From: Trissonchulus latispiculum
Taxonomy: Eukaryota > Nematoda > Enoplea > Enoplida > Ironidae
Length of the DNA stretch: 64,000 nt
Direction: 5' to 3'
Assembly: GCA_030248195.1 (NCBI GenBank)
Contig: JASAND010028360.1
Location: 1 to 64,000 of the forward strand
Position numbers and translations under genes: made by a program. Numbering within the stretch: the stretch's first letter is position 1; each line of letters begins with the position of its first letter. Below, piece by piece: positions 35,604 through 48,796 of the stretch. The notes under the pieces were generated by a model. The model saw only the letters and a list, made by a program, of their open reading frames with translations, did not search any database and was not told the DNA's origin.

Positions 35604-36111
35604 TAGGGTTGTTTCAGTAGTCGATTGTAGATTAAGTTTGAGTTTCAGTTTTAGTCGGTCGTTCCAAATAATTTCAGTTTCAGTTTCAGTTTCAGTTTCA
35701 GTCGGCAAGTTAAAATAATTTCAGTTTCAGTCGGACTTTCAGTTTCAGTTTCACTTCGCTTTAAAAATAACGGTTACGAGGTCTGTGAGTTAAGATAAAG
35801 TACAATTTAGTGTTTATTGCGTCTCTGTTAACATCAATGTTAACACAATCGAAACTGAAAACCTAAAAAATTCAAGATTTAAGGAAAGAGTGAAACAAGT
35901 TTCAGTCGCAGTTTCACTCTTTTACGCAGTATAGTTTCATTTTTAGTTTCACTTTGAGTCGGCTACCTAAAAATATTTCAATTTCAGTTTTAGTTTGATG
36001 TCTGTTCTCAAAATAGTGTCAGTTTCAATTTCAGTTTCAGTAACGGAAACCAAAACCTGTACAAACTGAGACCTACGTTCAGTTTCAGTTTGACCGACTG
36101 AAACATTACTA
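35604..36111. mobile_element. hAT-like element, second-duplicon copy
   Basis: This is the counterpart of 21808-22314 with the same GTATTTTG flanks (35596-35603 and 36112-36119) and one extra base. It was duplicated with the segment, not inserted separately. Confidence 0.8.
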
Positions 36112-36268
36112 GTATTTTGGCAACATAATGACACAAAAACGGTAAAACAGGAGACAACAGAGTTGATATGGCTGAAAACATTGTCGTTGTTATTTTGACG
36201 CACATCAATGTTAACAGAATCGAAGGTGAAAACCTAAAAAATTTCAAGATTTAAGAAAAGACTGAAAC

Positions 36269-37210
36269 CAAGAGTCCATAATTAATTCCTTATGTTATAG
36301 AAGAAGACTAAGCCACTAGAGGGCTCCTCTTCTTGGCATTGCGTAAGGGTGCTCGGACCACAATACCTGAATGTTCCACCCTTTGCTGGGGTGAGTAGGT
36401 CTCTTCGACAAAGCACACCCCCCTCCGTTCGCTGGGGGGGGGGGGTACCAGAAAAGAGGTCGCCGTTTGGTGGGGGGGGGGGGTAGCCAGCAGCTAATCA
36501 GATTGAAGAGACCCCCTCCCCCGTTTGGTGGGGGGATACAGCAGAGGATTACGGCAGTTTTTGTTCTATTCGCAAATGGGTCCCCGTTTAGTTTGATGTC
36601 TGTTCTCAAAATAGTGTCAGTTTCAGTTTCAGTGACTGAAACCAAAACCTGTACAAACTGAAACCTACGTTCAGTTTCAGTTTGAGTGACTGAAACATTA
36701 CTAGTATTTTGGCAAGATAATGATACAAAACGGTAAAACAACAGACTTGATATGGCTGAAAACGTTGTCGTTGTTATTTTGAGCCACAGCAATGTTAACA
36801 GAATCGAAGGTGAAAACCTAGCAAATTTCAACATTTAAGGAAAGACTGAAACCAAGAGTCCATAATTAATTCGTTATATTATAGAAGAAGAGTAAGCCAC
36901 TAGACGGCTCCTCTTCTTGGCATTTGCGTAACGGTGCTCCGACCACAATACGCGAATGTTCCCCCGTTTGGTGGGGGGGTAGCTCTCTTCGACAAAACAT
37001 ACCTCCCCTTCATTTGGTGGGCGGGTAGCAGAAAAGAGGTCGCCGTTTGGTGGGGGGGATTGCCAACAGCCAATCAGATTGCAGAGACCCCCTCTCCCCT
37101 TTGGTGGGGGGGGCGTACAGCAGAGGATTACGGTAATTTTTGTTCTAGTCGCAAATGGGTCCTCGTTTGGTGGAGGGGTATGCGAAAAGGGTCCCCGTTT
37201 GGTGGGGAGG
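36269..37210. mobile_element. Two truncated CAAGAGT-family G-rich elements (copy 2)
   Basis: This is the same arrangement as 22472-23412, with termini at 36269 and 36853. G-run lengths differ between the two duplicons. Confidence 0.7.
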
Positions 37211-37900
37211 GTGTTTCAGTGCGAATTTCAGTGTTTTACCTAGTATAGTTTCAGTTTTAGTTTCACTTTCCGTCGAGCCCTAAAAATGTACGACACAAAG
37301 CGGTAAAACAGAAGACAACAGAGTTGATATGCCTAAAAAAATTGTCAATGTTAATCTATAATATTATAAGGAATTAATTATGGACTCTTGCTGAAACTAG
37401 TTTCAGTGCGAATTTCAGTCTTTTACCCAGTATAGTTTCAGTTTTAGTTTCACTTTCCGTCGAGCGCCTAAAAATGTACGACACAAAGCGGTAAAACAGA
37501 AGACAACAGAGTTGATATGCCTAAAAAATTGTCAATGTTAATCTATAATATTATAAGGAATTAATTATGGACTCTTGCTGAAACTAGTTTCAGTGCGAAT
37601 TTCAGTCTTTTACCCAGTATAGTTTCAGTTTTAGTTTCACTTTCCGTCGAGCGCCTAAAAATGTACGACACAAAGCGGTAAAACAGAAGACAACAGAGTT
37701 GATATGCCTAAAAAAATTGTCAATGTTAATCTATAATATTATAAGGAATTAATTATGGACTCTTGCTGAAACTAGTTTCAGTGCGAATTTCAGTCTTTTA
37801 CCCAGTATAGTTTCAGTTTTAGTTTCACTTTCCGTCGGGTCCGTAAAAATGTATGACACAAAGCGGTAACAGAAGACAACAGAGTTCATATGCCTGAAAA
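37211..37900. repeat. 187-bp tandem array, ~3.6 copies
   Basis: Units begin at GTTTCAGTGCGAATTTCAG and contain ACGACACAAAGCGGTAAAAC and AATTAATTATGGACTCTTG. The word CTGAAACTAG recurs at 37391, 37578 and 37766. Each unit contains a solo CAAGAGT-family end and a TTTCAG fragment. Confidence 0.85.
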
Positions 37901-39473
37901 AATTGCCGTTGTTATTTTGACGCTATCTTGTACTGTTTAACGTCACGACCTTCGTACGATCCAGTGGCCGTCTCAAAAATGACGTTGGTTGGCCAAACCT
38001 TTAGGACCAGCTGAGGAGACATTATTGCCGTCAATGCCTGCCTGGTTAACCAAATTGACAATGAACAGTAAAGTAACCACAAAACAATGAGTTGGCCGGT
38101 TACGCTTAAAATTTCCATAATATATTCACGAGATTCATAATGCACCGGAACAGTAAAACGCTTAACTAGTGTCTAGTAGAAACTAATTTGTTTCTATCAC
38201 GATAATGCAGCAGAAGGCGATTATGTTGTGCTAAGTGTGTGATACCTAAATGTCATTGTGTGCGAGTCGTTAAGACCATTAAATATGGTTATAAAGTTAG
38301 ATCCTTGTAATGTTTATTGAGTAAGTCTAAAAATTATATGTTTAGTTTAAAACAGAGCATTTCGACAGTTCGTTGGGGGCGTGGTTAGCCGGGAGTACCT
38401 GGCGGTAAATACTTCATTATCAGAACAGTTAAAATGTTGTCAAAAAAGTGTCGTATCCCGTTCCTTCTTACCGTGAATCAGGCTTCTGGCATTGATATCT
38501 CCAGTATGGCTACGATCTAGTCAACTAATGAAGTTAGAAAGGAGCTGGTTGCCATTGCGGTGGTTCTGGGTGTAATAACGTAAGCTATTAGTAATTTAAC
38601 CGTATTAGTAATTAGTTGCATACATTTATACACATAGGTTTACATACGAAGATAATGTTACTACTCGATTTCTGGAAGTACGCCATGTTTAAAAATAATC
38701 AATTTGTAACTAAAAACTTTAAATTTTTAAAATTTTTTTTAAATAGTTAAATTTTAAAAATCTTGAGTTCTAAAAGTATTTAATGTTTAACTTTTATGAA
38801 TTATTTAAGTTAGCAATTTTCAATGTACATACTAAATGCCATTAACCTTCAAAATTTAAGAACTAGCTTTAGCTAATAATTGATTTTTATATAAATATTT
38901 TTAATTTGAACACAATGAACTGGAAGATTATTTTATTTTTTATTCAGAATAGGTCAGAATCACCCAAATAATCTGTATCACCTTTATTTCAACCTTTAAA
39001 GACATCTTTGCACATATGACCCCCATTTTAACTATTTCCCCCCAAACTAGTTGGGAGGGGAATAGTTAAAGAAATGACATTTAATTACAACTTATCTTAA
39101 CCACACAAATTTATTTAAAAATTTAATTGTGAGTGAATCAGTGACATTTTTGTGGACCGAAACATTTACCGGTGTAAAATGTTCTCTGTGAAACCGACAG
39201 TATCAATGGAAACTCGAAGTAAATTGTTACTGCAAACATTGCGAATACATATTATCAGTCAGGAAAGCCACGTGAAGGCGTTGTGTCCTACCATACGGGC
39301 GGCTAATTTAATAGGCTACGGGTGAGGACACTTTTGCAGCCAATTAGAGCTGATACTGCATTTCAGTGCAGTTTTGAACTTGTTTACCAGGATATGTCTA
39401 GCCAAGAATTGTTTGTTGGCCTCAGTTTGTCACAACACAGTCTGTCTTTACGTTATATTGAAATAGCATCAGT
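37901..39473. other. Unassigned stretch; possible first exon of gene A
   Basis: No repeat or firm gene was recognised. At 39179-39218 an ATG frame of 13 codons ends at GAA|GTAAAT in phase 1, which fits the phase of gene A's exon at 42133. It is a weak candidate first exon about 2.9 kb upstream. Confidence 0.25.
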
Positions 39474-41829
39474 TTGTTGAATATTCTTAACATGTTTTAT
39501 GTAGTACCTCTATTGGGTGTCGTGACTCGTGTTTCCGAAGGTGGCGAAGGCGTGCACATGGGTTTTTCGTTTGTAAAATTTTTTAGTGACACATGTATGT
39601 CCAGTTGGGGAGGGGGGATGCAGAGGGGCAGTTGTAACTTCTTCACGGCTGCAAGCCACAACAGTTTTGAGTACGTTATTGAAATTGTTCGTTAGTGTGG
39701 ACCTGATTGGGACATACGTATATATGGAATACGTATATATGAGTCCATTTCACACGGGCCTGCAGTAAAAACTTGCAAACCTTAGAGAATACCAAAGTTT
39801 TCTTATTGCTATGTTTTGTTGATGAGTGACGAATGTCAATAAATTGCTTTTTCACGAAATGATTTTAATTAGTTTCAGTTTACGGAAATTTTCCTACAGC
39901 AGATGTTAGCTGTTTTGGTGAATTATTGTATGTTTTGAGTTCGTCCCCTCCCGAGTCCTAGCTTTTGATTTTTTCACCAAAAACTATGAAATTTGTTGTG
40001 GGTGCATACTGCAGGCTGGTGACGTGAAAGTTCTCAGACATTTTAGAATTTCAAATACATTTTAAAATGTTTAAAATTTCACTTTTGTAAGGCCTGGGCC
40101 TTTGTTCGGAGGCCAATGGAAAGCAAAAATGTATAGAACACAATTTAGGTGGCAAGTTGAATACAGGGGGTTTCTCGGACACTGGCCACGAATCTGATCA
40201 GATGCAGTTGTGTTGCTTGGTGTGGAGGTGCATAGGACGTATATACGTATATATGAATACGTGTTTAGGGAAATTTTCCTATACCATATATTAGTTTTGG
40301 TGAATTTTTTGTATCTTTTGGATTCGTCCCCTCCGAAGCCCTAACTTTTGATTGTTTTCACGAAAAACAAGGAATTTTTTTTGGGTTGCATATTGGAGGC
40401 TGGTGACTTCAAACTTTCAAAAATCTTAGCATTTTAAATAAATTTTAAAATGTTTAAAATTTGACTTTTCTAAGGCCTACGCCTTTGTTACCAGGCCAAT
40501 ATTGTTCGTTAGTGGGGACGTGATTGGGACATACGTATGTATGGTATACGTATATATGAGTCAACTGCAGACGGGCTCGGCCCCGCCCGCCCCGCGCGCT
40601 TCAAAACGTTGCTGGGCCTGGCCCGGCCCGGTCCGGCCCGCTTCCAAAATTTTTCGGTCCGGCCCGGTACGCCAAAACAAAAATTCCAAAATGTTACTAA
40701 AAATATTATTTCAAAGGCTTCAATGCAAGATGGAGAGGCTAAATTATGCTATGAAATATTAAATTTTGCAATAAAATAACGAAAAACAGTAAATGTAGCA
40801 GGCCAATGTGAACAAAAAATGTATAGAAGAGAATTTAGGTGACAAGTTGGATACAGGGGTTTTCTCGGACTCTGACCACGAATCTCATTAGGTCCAGTTG
40901 TGTTGGTTGGTGTGGACGTGCACGGGACATACGTATATATGAAATACGTATACATGACTTCATTGCAGACAGGCCAACACTGAAAGCGTTTGGCCCCCGT
41001 AGCCTAAATTTTTGATGTTTTTAAATAGCAATGAAATTTGGTGCAGGTGGTAGAGATGAGCACGGGCCGGATTTTCTCGGCCCGGCCCGGCCCGCTGCAA
41101 AACGTTGAACGGCCTGGCCGGGCCCGGCCCGCTCCCAAACGTTTTCGGCCCGGCCCCGCGCGTTCCAAAATTCGGCCTGCCATGGCATGCCAAAGAAAAA
41201 ATTCCAAACTTTTACTCAAAATATTATGTCAAACGCTTTAGTGGAAGATGGAGAGAGTAAATTATACTATAAAATGTAAAATTTTGCAATAAAATAAGCA
41301 GAATCAGTAAACGTGTACCTAATTTTAGTGATTTTACAGCATTTTCTAGAGGTGATCCGGCCCGCTAATCAATGGACATCAGCCCGGCCCGGCCCAACCC
41401 AGGTGCATTAGACATACGTATATATGGAATACGTATATAAGAAAAATTAACGAAATTTACTGATATCGTGACAAATTGTAATTTCAGTTTACGGAAATTC
41501 TTCCCTACTACGTATGAGCTGTTTTCGTTAATTTGTAGATTTGTTGGCGCTGGACCCCCATAGGCCAAACTTTTGATTTTTTTTGCCAATAGCTCTGCTA
41601 TTTGGTGTAGGTGGTCGCTGCAATGTGGTGACTTAAAATTGTCAAGAGATTTCGATTTTTATATAAATGTCACAATTTCAATTTATATAAATGCCAATCA
41701 GATTGCAGACACTCCGACGACCCCTCGGCTAGGGGGGGTAGAGCAGAGGATTATGTTAGTTTTTTGTCATATTCGCAAATGGGCTCCGGGGTGCTGGTAC
41801 ATAACGCTAAAGTAAGGTAAACTGAGCCG
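39474..41829. repeat. Degenerate repeats with ACGTATATATG motif and CGGGCC islands
   Basis: GGGACATACGTATATATGGAATACGTATATATGAG-like blocks recur near 39700, 40240, 40530, 40930 and 41410. Longer units (GGAAATTTTCCTA…TTTGATT…GGCTGGTGACTT) recur near 39880, 40270 and 41480. CGGGCC-rich palindromes lie at 40570-40670, 41052-41176 and 41355-41400. Open frames across them are not called as genes. Confidence 0.65.
41052..41176. repeat. CGGGCC palindromic island, copy 1
   Basis: It is essentially identical to 63379-63503, including flanking GGTAGAGATGAGCACGGGCC. It is rich in GGCCCGGCCC words. Confidence 0.8.
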
Positions 41830-42030
41830 TGGAGAGAACTTCAACCAATAGAAGCTTATAGGGTGCCGGTGTTTATTTCCGGATTTACAGCCCTAAGCCA
41901 GGAACGACAACTCTAATGTTAACTACATCTGTAGAAAGGGGGCCAGCCCTTCATCAGGCATTACGCCAGAGCACAGATTCCTCTTACCTTCCCAGCGGAG
42001 TGGTACCCATTTACCCACCAGTTAAGGATA
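41830..42030 (-). repeat. SINE-like repeat, minus strand, upstream of gene A
   Basis: The reverse complement aligns with 5280-5485 (see there). It lies about 100 bases before the first supported exon of gene A. Confidence 0.55.
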
Positions 42031-42132
42031 AGCGCCTGAGTTGCCTGCAGCCCAGTACCTGGATTTAATGTTTCTGTAATCGTTTTTGTTCATCGCCTAG
42101 TCTCATGGATGATGATTATTTGTGCTTTTCAG

Positions 42133-43987
42133 ATGCTGGACAACACTATTGTAGTTCCAGCAAAAAGTACCTCGTAGATAATACATGTATTGCACGCCCA
42201 CGGCCACGTCTGGATAATCTGTTGGGATTTGCTGTCGCCGCTTCGCCGGAAACGGGGCAACCGCCCGTTGCTGGACGTAAGTTCTCAAGACAGTATAAAC
42301 TAGAAGCGTATGTTATAGTCAATTCATAATACTCTCTTCTAAGTGCTCGTTCCAGTCTTAATGTCATTGTATTTCGCATTTTATCTTATGAATTATGTTC
42401 TGTTTGAGCTATGCTAGTGTGCTGTTATTTTTTAGCCAGTGGAGGTTCTGCTGAAGGACACCGTCGATCTCGCAGTGCTTTTCACGTGCCTGCGCATGCG
42501 TCCGTGGACACTAATAGGCCGTATAAAGCAGCAGGCTCGGCTCACGCAAATGAGATGATGGGAAGACATACGTTAATTACCAGAGATTGTGAGTGTTCCA
42601 TCTTCTGTACAATAAACAGCATTGCTAGGAGACTTTTCAAACAAACAGGAGTATACGTGCGAATAGGTGACAATTTAGTTAGCCGAGTGCCTCGTCGCCA
42701 GATGCATTCTTGACTCGGTTAGCGTGTTTTTCTAAAAGACACGTTTCCGCGCAACCGCAGTTCTGTTGCGGATAGGCCTTTCGTTCTGGTATTTCTCATA
42801 ATATTGATAGGAGAGTGAATCATATAGTGTTAGCCTTTGCACTCTCTGAATTTGTGTACATGAACGGAATGTCCATTGTTTTTACGAAGGCAACATTCAC
42901 CAGGGTTGGTGGTAAATGCATACGTAATGTACTGTGTTATGTAAGCACCTCTAGAGCCATGCGTTATGTCAGTGCTATTATTGCGTTCTTCTATCAGTAG
43001 GTGCTGCTGTTCTACATTACGTGAGTAAAGGTATTATTAGAAGCGCCGAACCTCATTGTTGTAGTTCAGTGAATTGTGTTAAGGTAGTGATTCCTTTTGG
43101 GCACAAATTGTTGATTGACCTTACAATTGCAAAAGCATGACAAATGATGTGATTGGAAGAATGACTTTGTTTCAGATAACAACAACTATATGGATGCGAT
43201 TCCAGTCACTACAACCAGTTCCACGGGAATCACGGATCCTACAGCAATGCAGCCGCGTGAGCTACAGTTAGGCAGCGCTGGAACACAGGTTTCTTCAACA
43301 CCAGTATTGTCAACTTCATCAGAACGGCAAACAACAACTGGGTCATCTCCCACTCAGGTGGACGCAGCTACTGGGGCGGAACAAGTTGCTGCCTCATCTA
43401 CTTCAGGGACACAGCAAAATCAACAGTTGCTGTTGGTGCAGCATTATGGCAGTCTTGGGGTCCAACCAGGTGGTCCCGGTGGACGAGGGTTACCTGGCAT
43501 TGGAATCCCACCGTTTGGGCAACTCCTGAACACTGGGACCACTCAAATGTACACAGTTGCTCGTCCTAGAGGTTCTGCAGCGCCTTTGCCTATCTGGCTC
43601 CCACCATTTGTCCCACCGCTGCTGATGTGGACAATTCGTGACTTTACATATGTCCCTCCGAACTCCGTTTTAGTACTGAAACGGAGACCTGACTTCCCGC
43701 CACCCTATAAGAATAGGTTCATTGCTCGCACCAAAGAGCCTAATCGTGATTCTGCCAGTTGCCGTGTAGCAGTTCTGGAAGAGTGTTTGGAAATGCCAAA
43801 GGTTATTCCTTGCCCTTCGCGTTTTTTTTACTGGTCATCTCGTGATGCTAAGCGTAGCGTCACGCTTGATGAAACTATTGTACAATTGAATGTGGGCGTT
43901 AACAATCAAGTCGGGCAGCGGTGTCTTGTTGGGCTTGCTGCAGATTTTTGTAACTTTCTTGATGCGTTGTCTAGGCTGGAGTTGTAA
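42133..43987 (+). CDS. Gene A: paralogue with new C-terminal domain (5' end not found)
   Basis: Exons 42133-42276, 42436-42588 and 43176-43987 (TAA) join in frame, all phase 1, with acceptors TTTTCAG, TTTTTAG and TTTCAG and donors GTAAGT and GTGAGT. They encode about 370 residues; the start exon is upstream and unproven. Exon 3 starts with a Ser/Thr-rich linker (VTTTSSTGITDP) and a Gly/Pro stretch. It ends in a domain of about 125 residues with WLPPF, PPNSVLVLK, RF.AR, PSRFFYW, DAKRS and DFCNFLD motifs. The same domain ends genes B and C downstream on the same strand, closest to B (roughly half identical by eye). There is no membrane segment. I do not recognise the domain, so the function is unknown. 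Confidence 0.65.
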
Positions 43988-44512
43988 AGTGTGAACTGAA
44001 CATGGAATGTTCTTATGTCATCTTGTAAAAGAAACCAAATCATGCGTTCAGTTAATAGTGTTGTGAGTGCATTACGTGAGATAAATGCTCTTTTAAAAGT
44101 GCGTAGGTAGTGCGTTTTCGTTTCTTTATCTAAAAATGTGCTCTTCTTTGACAGCATATCTTCTTTTCCTGTCTAGTATAGAGACCATTGAATGATACAG
44201 TCTGAAATGATTCAATTTTCGTTTTTTCCGTACTTTCTACTACTAGATGGTTGTTGTGGATTTTTGATATTTTGACATCCTGTATTTGTTAACATATGTT
44301 GTTCCAATTCCATGGCATACCTTGTTTTGGAATATATGTTCGTTTATGATATTTGTGTGCTTGTTTGTCGGTTACTTGCGAAATCGTGTGATGTTGTCGC
44401 TACTATAACCCTGTTGATTGTTGCAAGTGTTGTATTGTTTTTGTGTTTGCGTTTTCTTTGGTAACTGTCCCCTGCCCCTTTGTTGCTTTTGAGCAAGCAA
44501 CTGATACTGAGG

Positions 44513-44892
44513 GGGCCAGTTTCATAAAGAACCTTCTCGAGTTCTGGAGTTCTGAAGTTGTCGAGTGGTCGGCTTGGGTGACAACAACTTCTTCCGTAAT
44601 AAAAATTATATGTAAATATATCTCCGGACAATTTTATGGTGATGTATTTAGTCAACTGAGCAAACTATTGAAGTAGGAAGAAACTATTTATAAATTTAAA
44701 TTTAGAAAAATTTCTCCATTACCTCTCTAGTTGGCAAAAATGGCTCTGGTCAAAATCGACCAGAGAACTTGACTCGAGAACTCGAGAAGTTTTTCAGCGT
44801 GACTTGCACTGCGACTTTTGGATCTGGAAAACTTCCAGCGTAGTTTAGCTACTAGACTCGAGAACTCGAGAAGATTTTTATGAAACTGGCCC
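44513..44892. mobile_element. MITE with GGGCCAGTTTCATAAA termini
   Basis: GGGCCAGTTTCATAAA at the left and TTTATGAAACTGGCCC at the right are near-perfect TIRs. The inner arms carry CTCGAGTTC/GAACTCGAG words. It lies about 0.5 kb after gene A's stop and has no coding region. Confidence 0.75.
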
Positions 44893-47800
44893 GATAGTGT
44901 ATGCTTACTATTGATTGTGGCTTTGCTTAATGTTGTTGCTGTACAACTGTGGTTGATATGTAAAACGTAGTTGATTTGTATATTCTACAGCCCATTAGAT
45001 TAAAGTAAGCTGGTAGCTTGATCGCTCTAATAAATACGAAATTTAATGACACGTTGTATAGAAATCGGTGTCGTTCATAATGTGGGTTCTGCGTATCGGG
45101 TTTACTTTCGTTTTAATAATATTTACACGATGAGTGGATTGTTGTTTGTTTCGGTTTCTATTTGTTACTGTCGTGTAATACTATTTCAAGTATATGTACT
45201 ATGAAGTATATGTACTATGGTTTGTCTTTTTTCGTTCGTTGTAGTCCTGTGTTGCTTTGTATGTCACACATGTGCTCATTTTGTTTACGCATGTGGTTGG
45301 GGCGCGTTGGAGTTCTTTGCATCTGTTATATATTTAGCATGAAGGATAATACGATAACTGAGCACTCATACTCTATGTATTATAAACGTGAAACATCCTT
45401 TTCACGCTAACCACTGACCCCCCCCGCATAAATTGGACCCTTCACTTCAAAAAGAATTTCGCCAGTATGAATCTCTTTCAGTGGGGTTCAATTTGCGGCG
45501 GGAGGTCAGCTGTTAGTGTGCAGAGGATGTGCGAAGCTGACAATACAAAGTGTGCACGAAAGTGGTACAGGGGGTGGTTATTGAAGGACGAGGTATAGAC
45601 ATGTTGTTTTTGTGCGTAGTTGTTTAGCTTGTTTAATTGTGTTGTTTTTTCGTTCTAAGTTTCTGTTAATTTTACTGCTTATATCGAATCGTTGCATTGG
45701 TGTTCTTTCCGGTGTGCTTGATGTTTTAATACTGTAGGACCTGCAGCCTCCAAGGGTTTTGTAGTTTGATAGATTGTTTCTGTTGGTTAAACATGTATTT
45801 GTCATACAGAGCTGGGGAATGAATCGCTTCACCACGCGAGTTAGTCCGGGTACGCTGAACGGCTGTCTGTAATGGAGGCGTGTTGTGTTACTGCAGGCCA
45901 GGTATCTGCTTAGTTGATGCGTGTACTATCCACGGAATATTCTTGCACTAAGTAGATTTTTTGATGGAATACTGTTCTGTTTGCTTTTGTCTTTGCTTTT
46001 GGTTTTTTCGTTATAACAGTTCTGTTCATTGTTCTTTGTTGTGTTTGTATTTGTCGACTATCTTTTAATAATATCAAAAGCATACCGAGTGTTTTTGCAG
46101 TTGTTTCTGTGTTTATGTTGTGTGTTGGTATGTACGCTTTGTAACTATTAAGATGGACACTTTGCTTTTGTTCTAGCAACTATTATAGTACCGCAAACAA
46201 TTTGTGTAGAAATTTTGGCCATTGATCAGTTAACGCTAAGAATGTCAATATGTTCAGAATGCTAATCTAGTCTAGAATACGAAAATCGAGAAAACTAGGA
46301 AGTTTTGCGCTTGTTATTGGCGAAGTCCAAAATGTTTAGTTTTTCGCAAAAAAACCATCTCAATGAAATGAGCCTTCTTGTACGACATCAAAAAATAAAA
46401 ACGTACAGTTAACTCGACAACTGCTGAATGAAGCGAATTTTGTGTATTTTCACACATTAGTTGTATTACAAGATTTTCCCAGCTTGTGAAGAGTCTTGTA
46501 ATCAGAGCCACATGTTTAGGTATTGTAGTAGTGTTTAAAAATGCATAAAGTCCGTTGTTCTTGATTCCGGTAAATGCATGCTATAGAGTCCATTCTATTA
46601 CAAAGTTGCAGTAGACGGTGTAAAACTCCTAGTAACAATGAATCTGTGTTGGATTGTTGCTGTGGTTGAAGTGTGTTCTTGTTTATGGATCATATTTTGT
46701 TCATATTTTGTTTGTTTGTTTAATAAACCTATGTTACGAGACAGTTGTTAGTGTCTTTATTTGACCGTAAGTGTGATTACTAATGGTTCATAGTAGTCGT
46801 CATTGTTCAGTTTATTTATACTAACATAGATCTAAGAGTGGTTTGGTTTGCTGTGAGGCGGTGCTATAACTACCTGGAATCACAAAACTGAAGCCATCTA
46901 GTGCTTCAGTAAACCATTACAGATACACTGATGTTGTAGTAACAGCGCTAGCTGTCTAAGGCTTGCTTCGACTTGTAGTCTAGGTCCTCTGTAGTAGTGT
47001 GACGTTAATGAGTGCTACTTTAAGTATTGCTTACACTTGTATTAAGGATTCAACAGATTTAAAGGGGGGGAGGGGTTCATCACCAAAAATTGTATATTCA
47101 CGTATTTTGCTCATTTTCGCATAAAATTTTGACACATATGTCTTGCATCTGGTGTTTCAATTTCAACTAGTTTCGCTCACTAATGAAGGACTAAAGGTTG
47201 ACCACAGCAGGTATCTCCATGCTGGCCAAGAACATAGACTGACCGTACTTCCCGGCTTCTGACCGTTAGAGCCAGGACTGTCACCTCAAATGATGACTGC
47301 ATAGTAACTGCAGGCAATTCGAAAACAGCTGGCAACAGCTATGCCGCAGCAAATGAAGCAACTGAACACCTGAAGTTAAGTGACAATGCAGCTTTAGTCA
47401 TTTATATTGCTGCGGAACTACATAGTCTAGTATTTCATAGGATTCTGTTGCGATAGCTGTATGTTGAACTGTTGGGAGTCATGGCTCAGTGTTGCTAAAG
47501 GACAGTGGTTGACCGCGGCACTATGAGGGCTTGGTGTGCACATTAATAGGTTGACCTTAGTAGAAGAAACTAAATTTTACGTGTTAGTCAACACGATGTT
47601 TGTACTGCATGAATGTAGGTTATACTGCTGCTGAGCGTGTAATTGTAAGAGTGTAAAGCGTCTGGGACCATTCCTTTCAAGGCCCCCGCCCAGCTTCCGT
47701 ACTTGTACTATGGTTGTGTGCTACTTACGTGCTACATAGTATACGGAGGTTTACTGATTCAGGTTTCATCCTAACCTTTATGAGTTACTTAGCAGCACTG

Positions 47801-47919
47801 AAACGCCAGCCGTTTAAAAATACCCGTTGCCGTATGGTTTCTTCCCAGATTGGTACCATGCTAGCTTGTATCCGCTACGCAATGTCTGATCACATGCTGA
47901 TCACTAATATTTGTTGTGT
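44893..47919. other. Gene A-gene B intergenic region
   Basis: Nothing coding is supported in about 3 kb. It is T/G-rich with scattered AATAAA signals (for example about 45030 and 46720). Several short frames on both strands show no family features or consistent splice sites. Confidence 0.4.
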
Positions 47920-47926
47920 GTAATAC

Positions 47927-48232
47927 CAAGACTACATATAATACATAAGAGTGTGACAAGCGTCACACTCTATGTAATCAGCTCGAGAGCCATGTTCTGC
48001 GCGCTAACGGCCCATCTCCCCCCGCATTGCCTACCTAATGGACCCCTCCCGCAAATCAGTACCTAGTACGCAATTGCATATGTTCATACTAGGTACTGAT
48101 TTGCGGGGGGGGGGGTCCACTAGGTACGCAGTTGCGGGGGGGGGGGTGGGCCGTTAGCGCGCAGAGCAAGGCTCTCGACGTGATTACATTTAGTGTGACA
48201 GTTGTCACACTCTTATGTATTATGTACTCTTG
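47927..48232. mobile_element. CAAGA(G/C)T MITE with 7-bp target duplication
   Basis: GTAATAC flanks it at 47920-47926 and 48233-48239. The TIRs are CAAGACTACATATAATACATAAGAGTGTGACA and its near-complement (only part of which is quoted elsewhere). A central palindrome with C- and G-runs surrounds GTACTTAGTATGAACATATG-like sequence. It shares the terminal word with the larger G-rich elements, so it is the same superfamily. Confidence 0.8.
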
Positions 48233-48249
48233 GTAATACTAAAATCTGA

Positions 48250-48720
48250 GCAAAAATTGTAGGAACCGAACTGTGAGTGCTTGTCGTCAGTTAACATTTG
48301 AAGTTAGTCTATAGAAAGTATATATTTTCTGAAATTTGGACAAAACTTCGTATATAGACTAATTTCGACCCGCTCAATCCAAAAACTCAATCAGCGTAAC
48401 TGTGCGACCTACCTTTCTTGGTGTACACTTTTTGTGACATAGACATCCGGATACCGGACATGCACCGGATGTAGCCAGATTTTGTGACATGTGTTGGGCC
48501 AAGGACCAATATGCTAAAGTATGAATTAATTAGCATTCTCTTTCCGAACCTGAAGCGTTTTTATCAATTTGTCATCCGGTAACGGGATATAGACCGGATA
48601 TGATGGGTTTTTGCGGATTCTCTGCCTCCTGAGATTTGTAAAAATATATATTTTATATAGATTAACTTCAAAGGTTAACTCAGGACAAGCGCTCACAGTT
48701 CGGTTCCAAGAATTTTTGGT
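48250..48720. mobile_element. Inverted-repeat element immediately upstream of gene B
   Basis: GCAAAAATTGTAGGAACCG… at 48250-48312 mirrors 48655-48720. The inside carries ATCCGGATACCGGA-type words. It ends 77 bases before the predicted start codon of gene B and so lies in its promoter or 5' leader. Confidence 0.65.
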
Positions 48721-48796
48721 CACACTTTATTAATAATAGTGTTGTTCTCATTTAGATGTAGTATTACAATCATAATTGTGAAGCTTAGCTAGCACA

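Larger units (their letters stand above)
33580..37230. repeat. Segmental duplication, copy 2
   Basis: This is the direct counterpart of 19169-23429, beginning 265 bases after gene X's stop codon. It lacks the extra tandem tRNA units of copy 1. Its right end runs into a 187-bp tandem array. Confidence 0.9.

Noticed and set aside
40502..41241. Several 60-86-codon frames across CGGGCC islands
   Set aside because: GC-rich palindromes lack stop codons on both strands. The same frames recur at 63249-63542 with the repeat.
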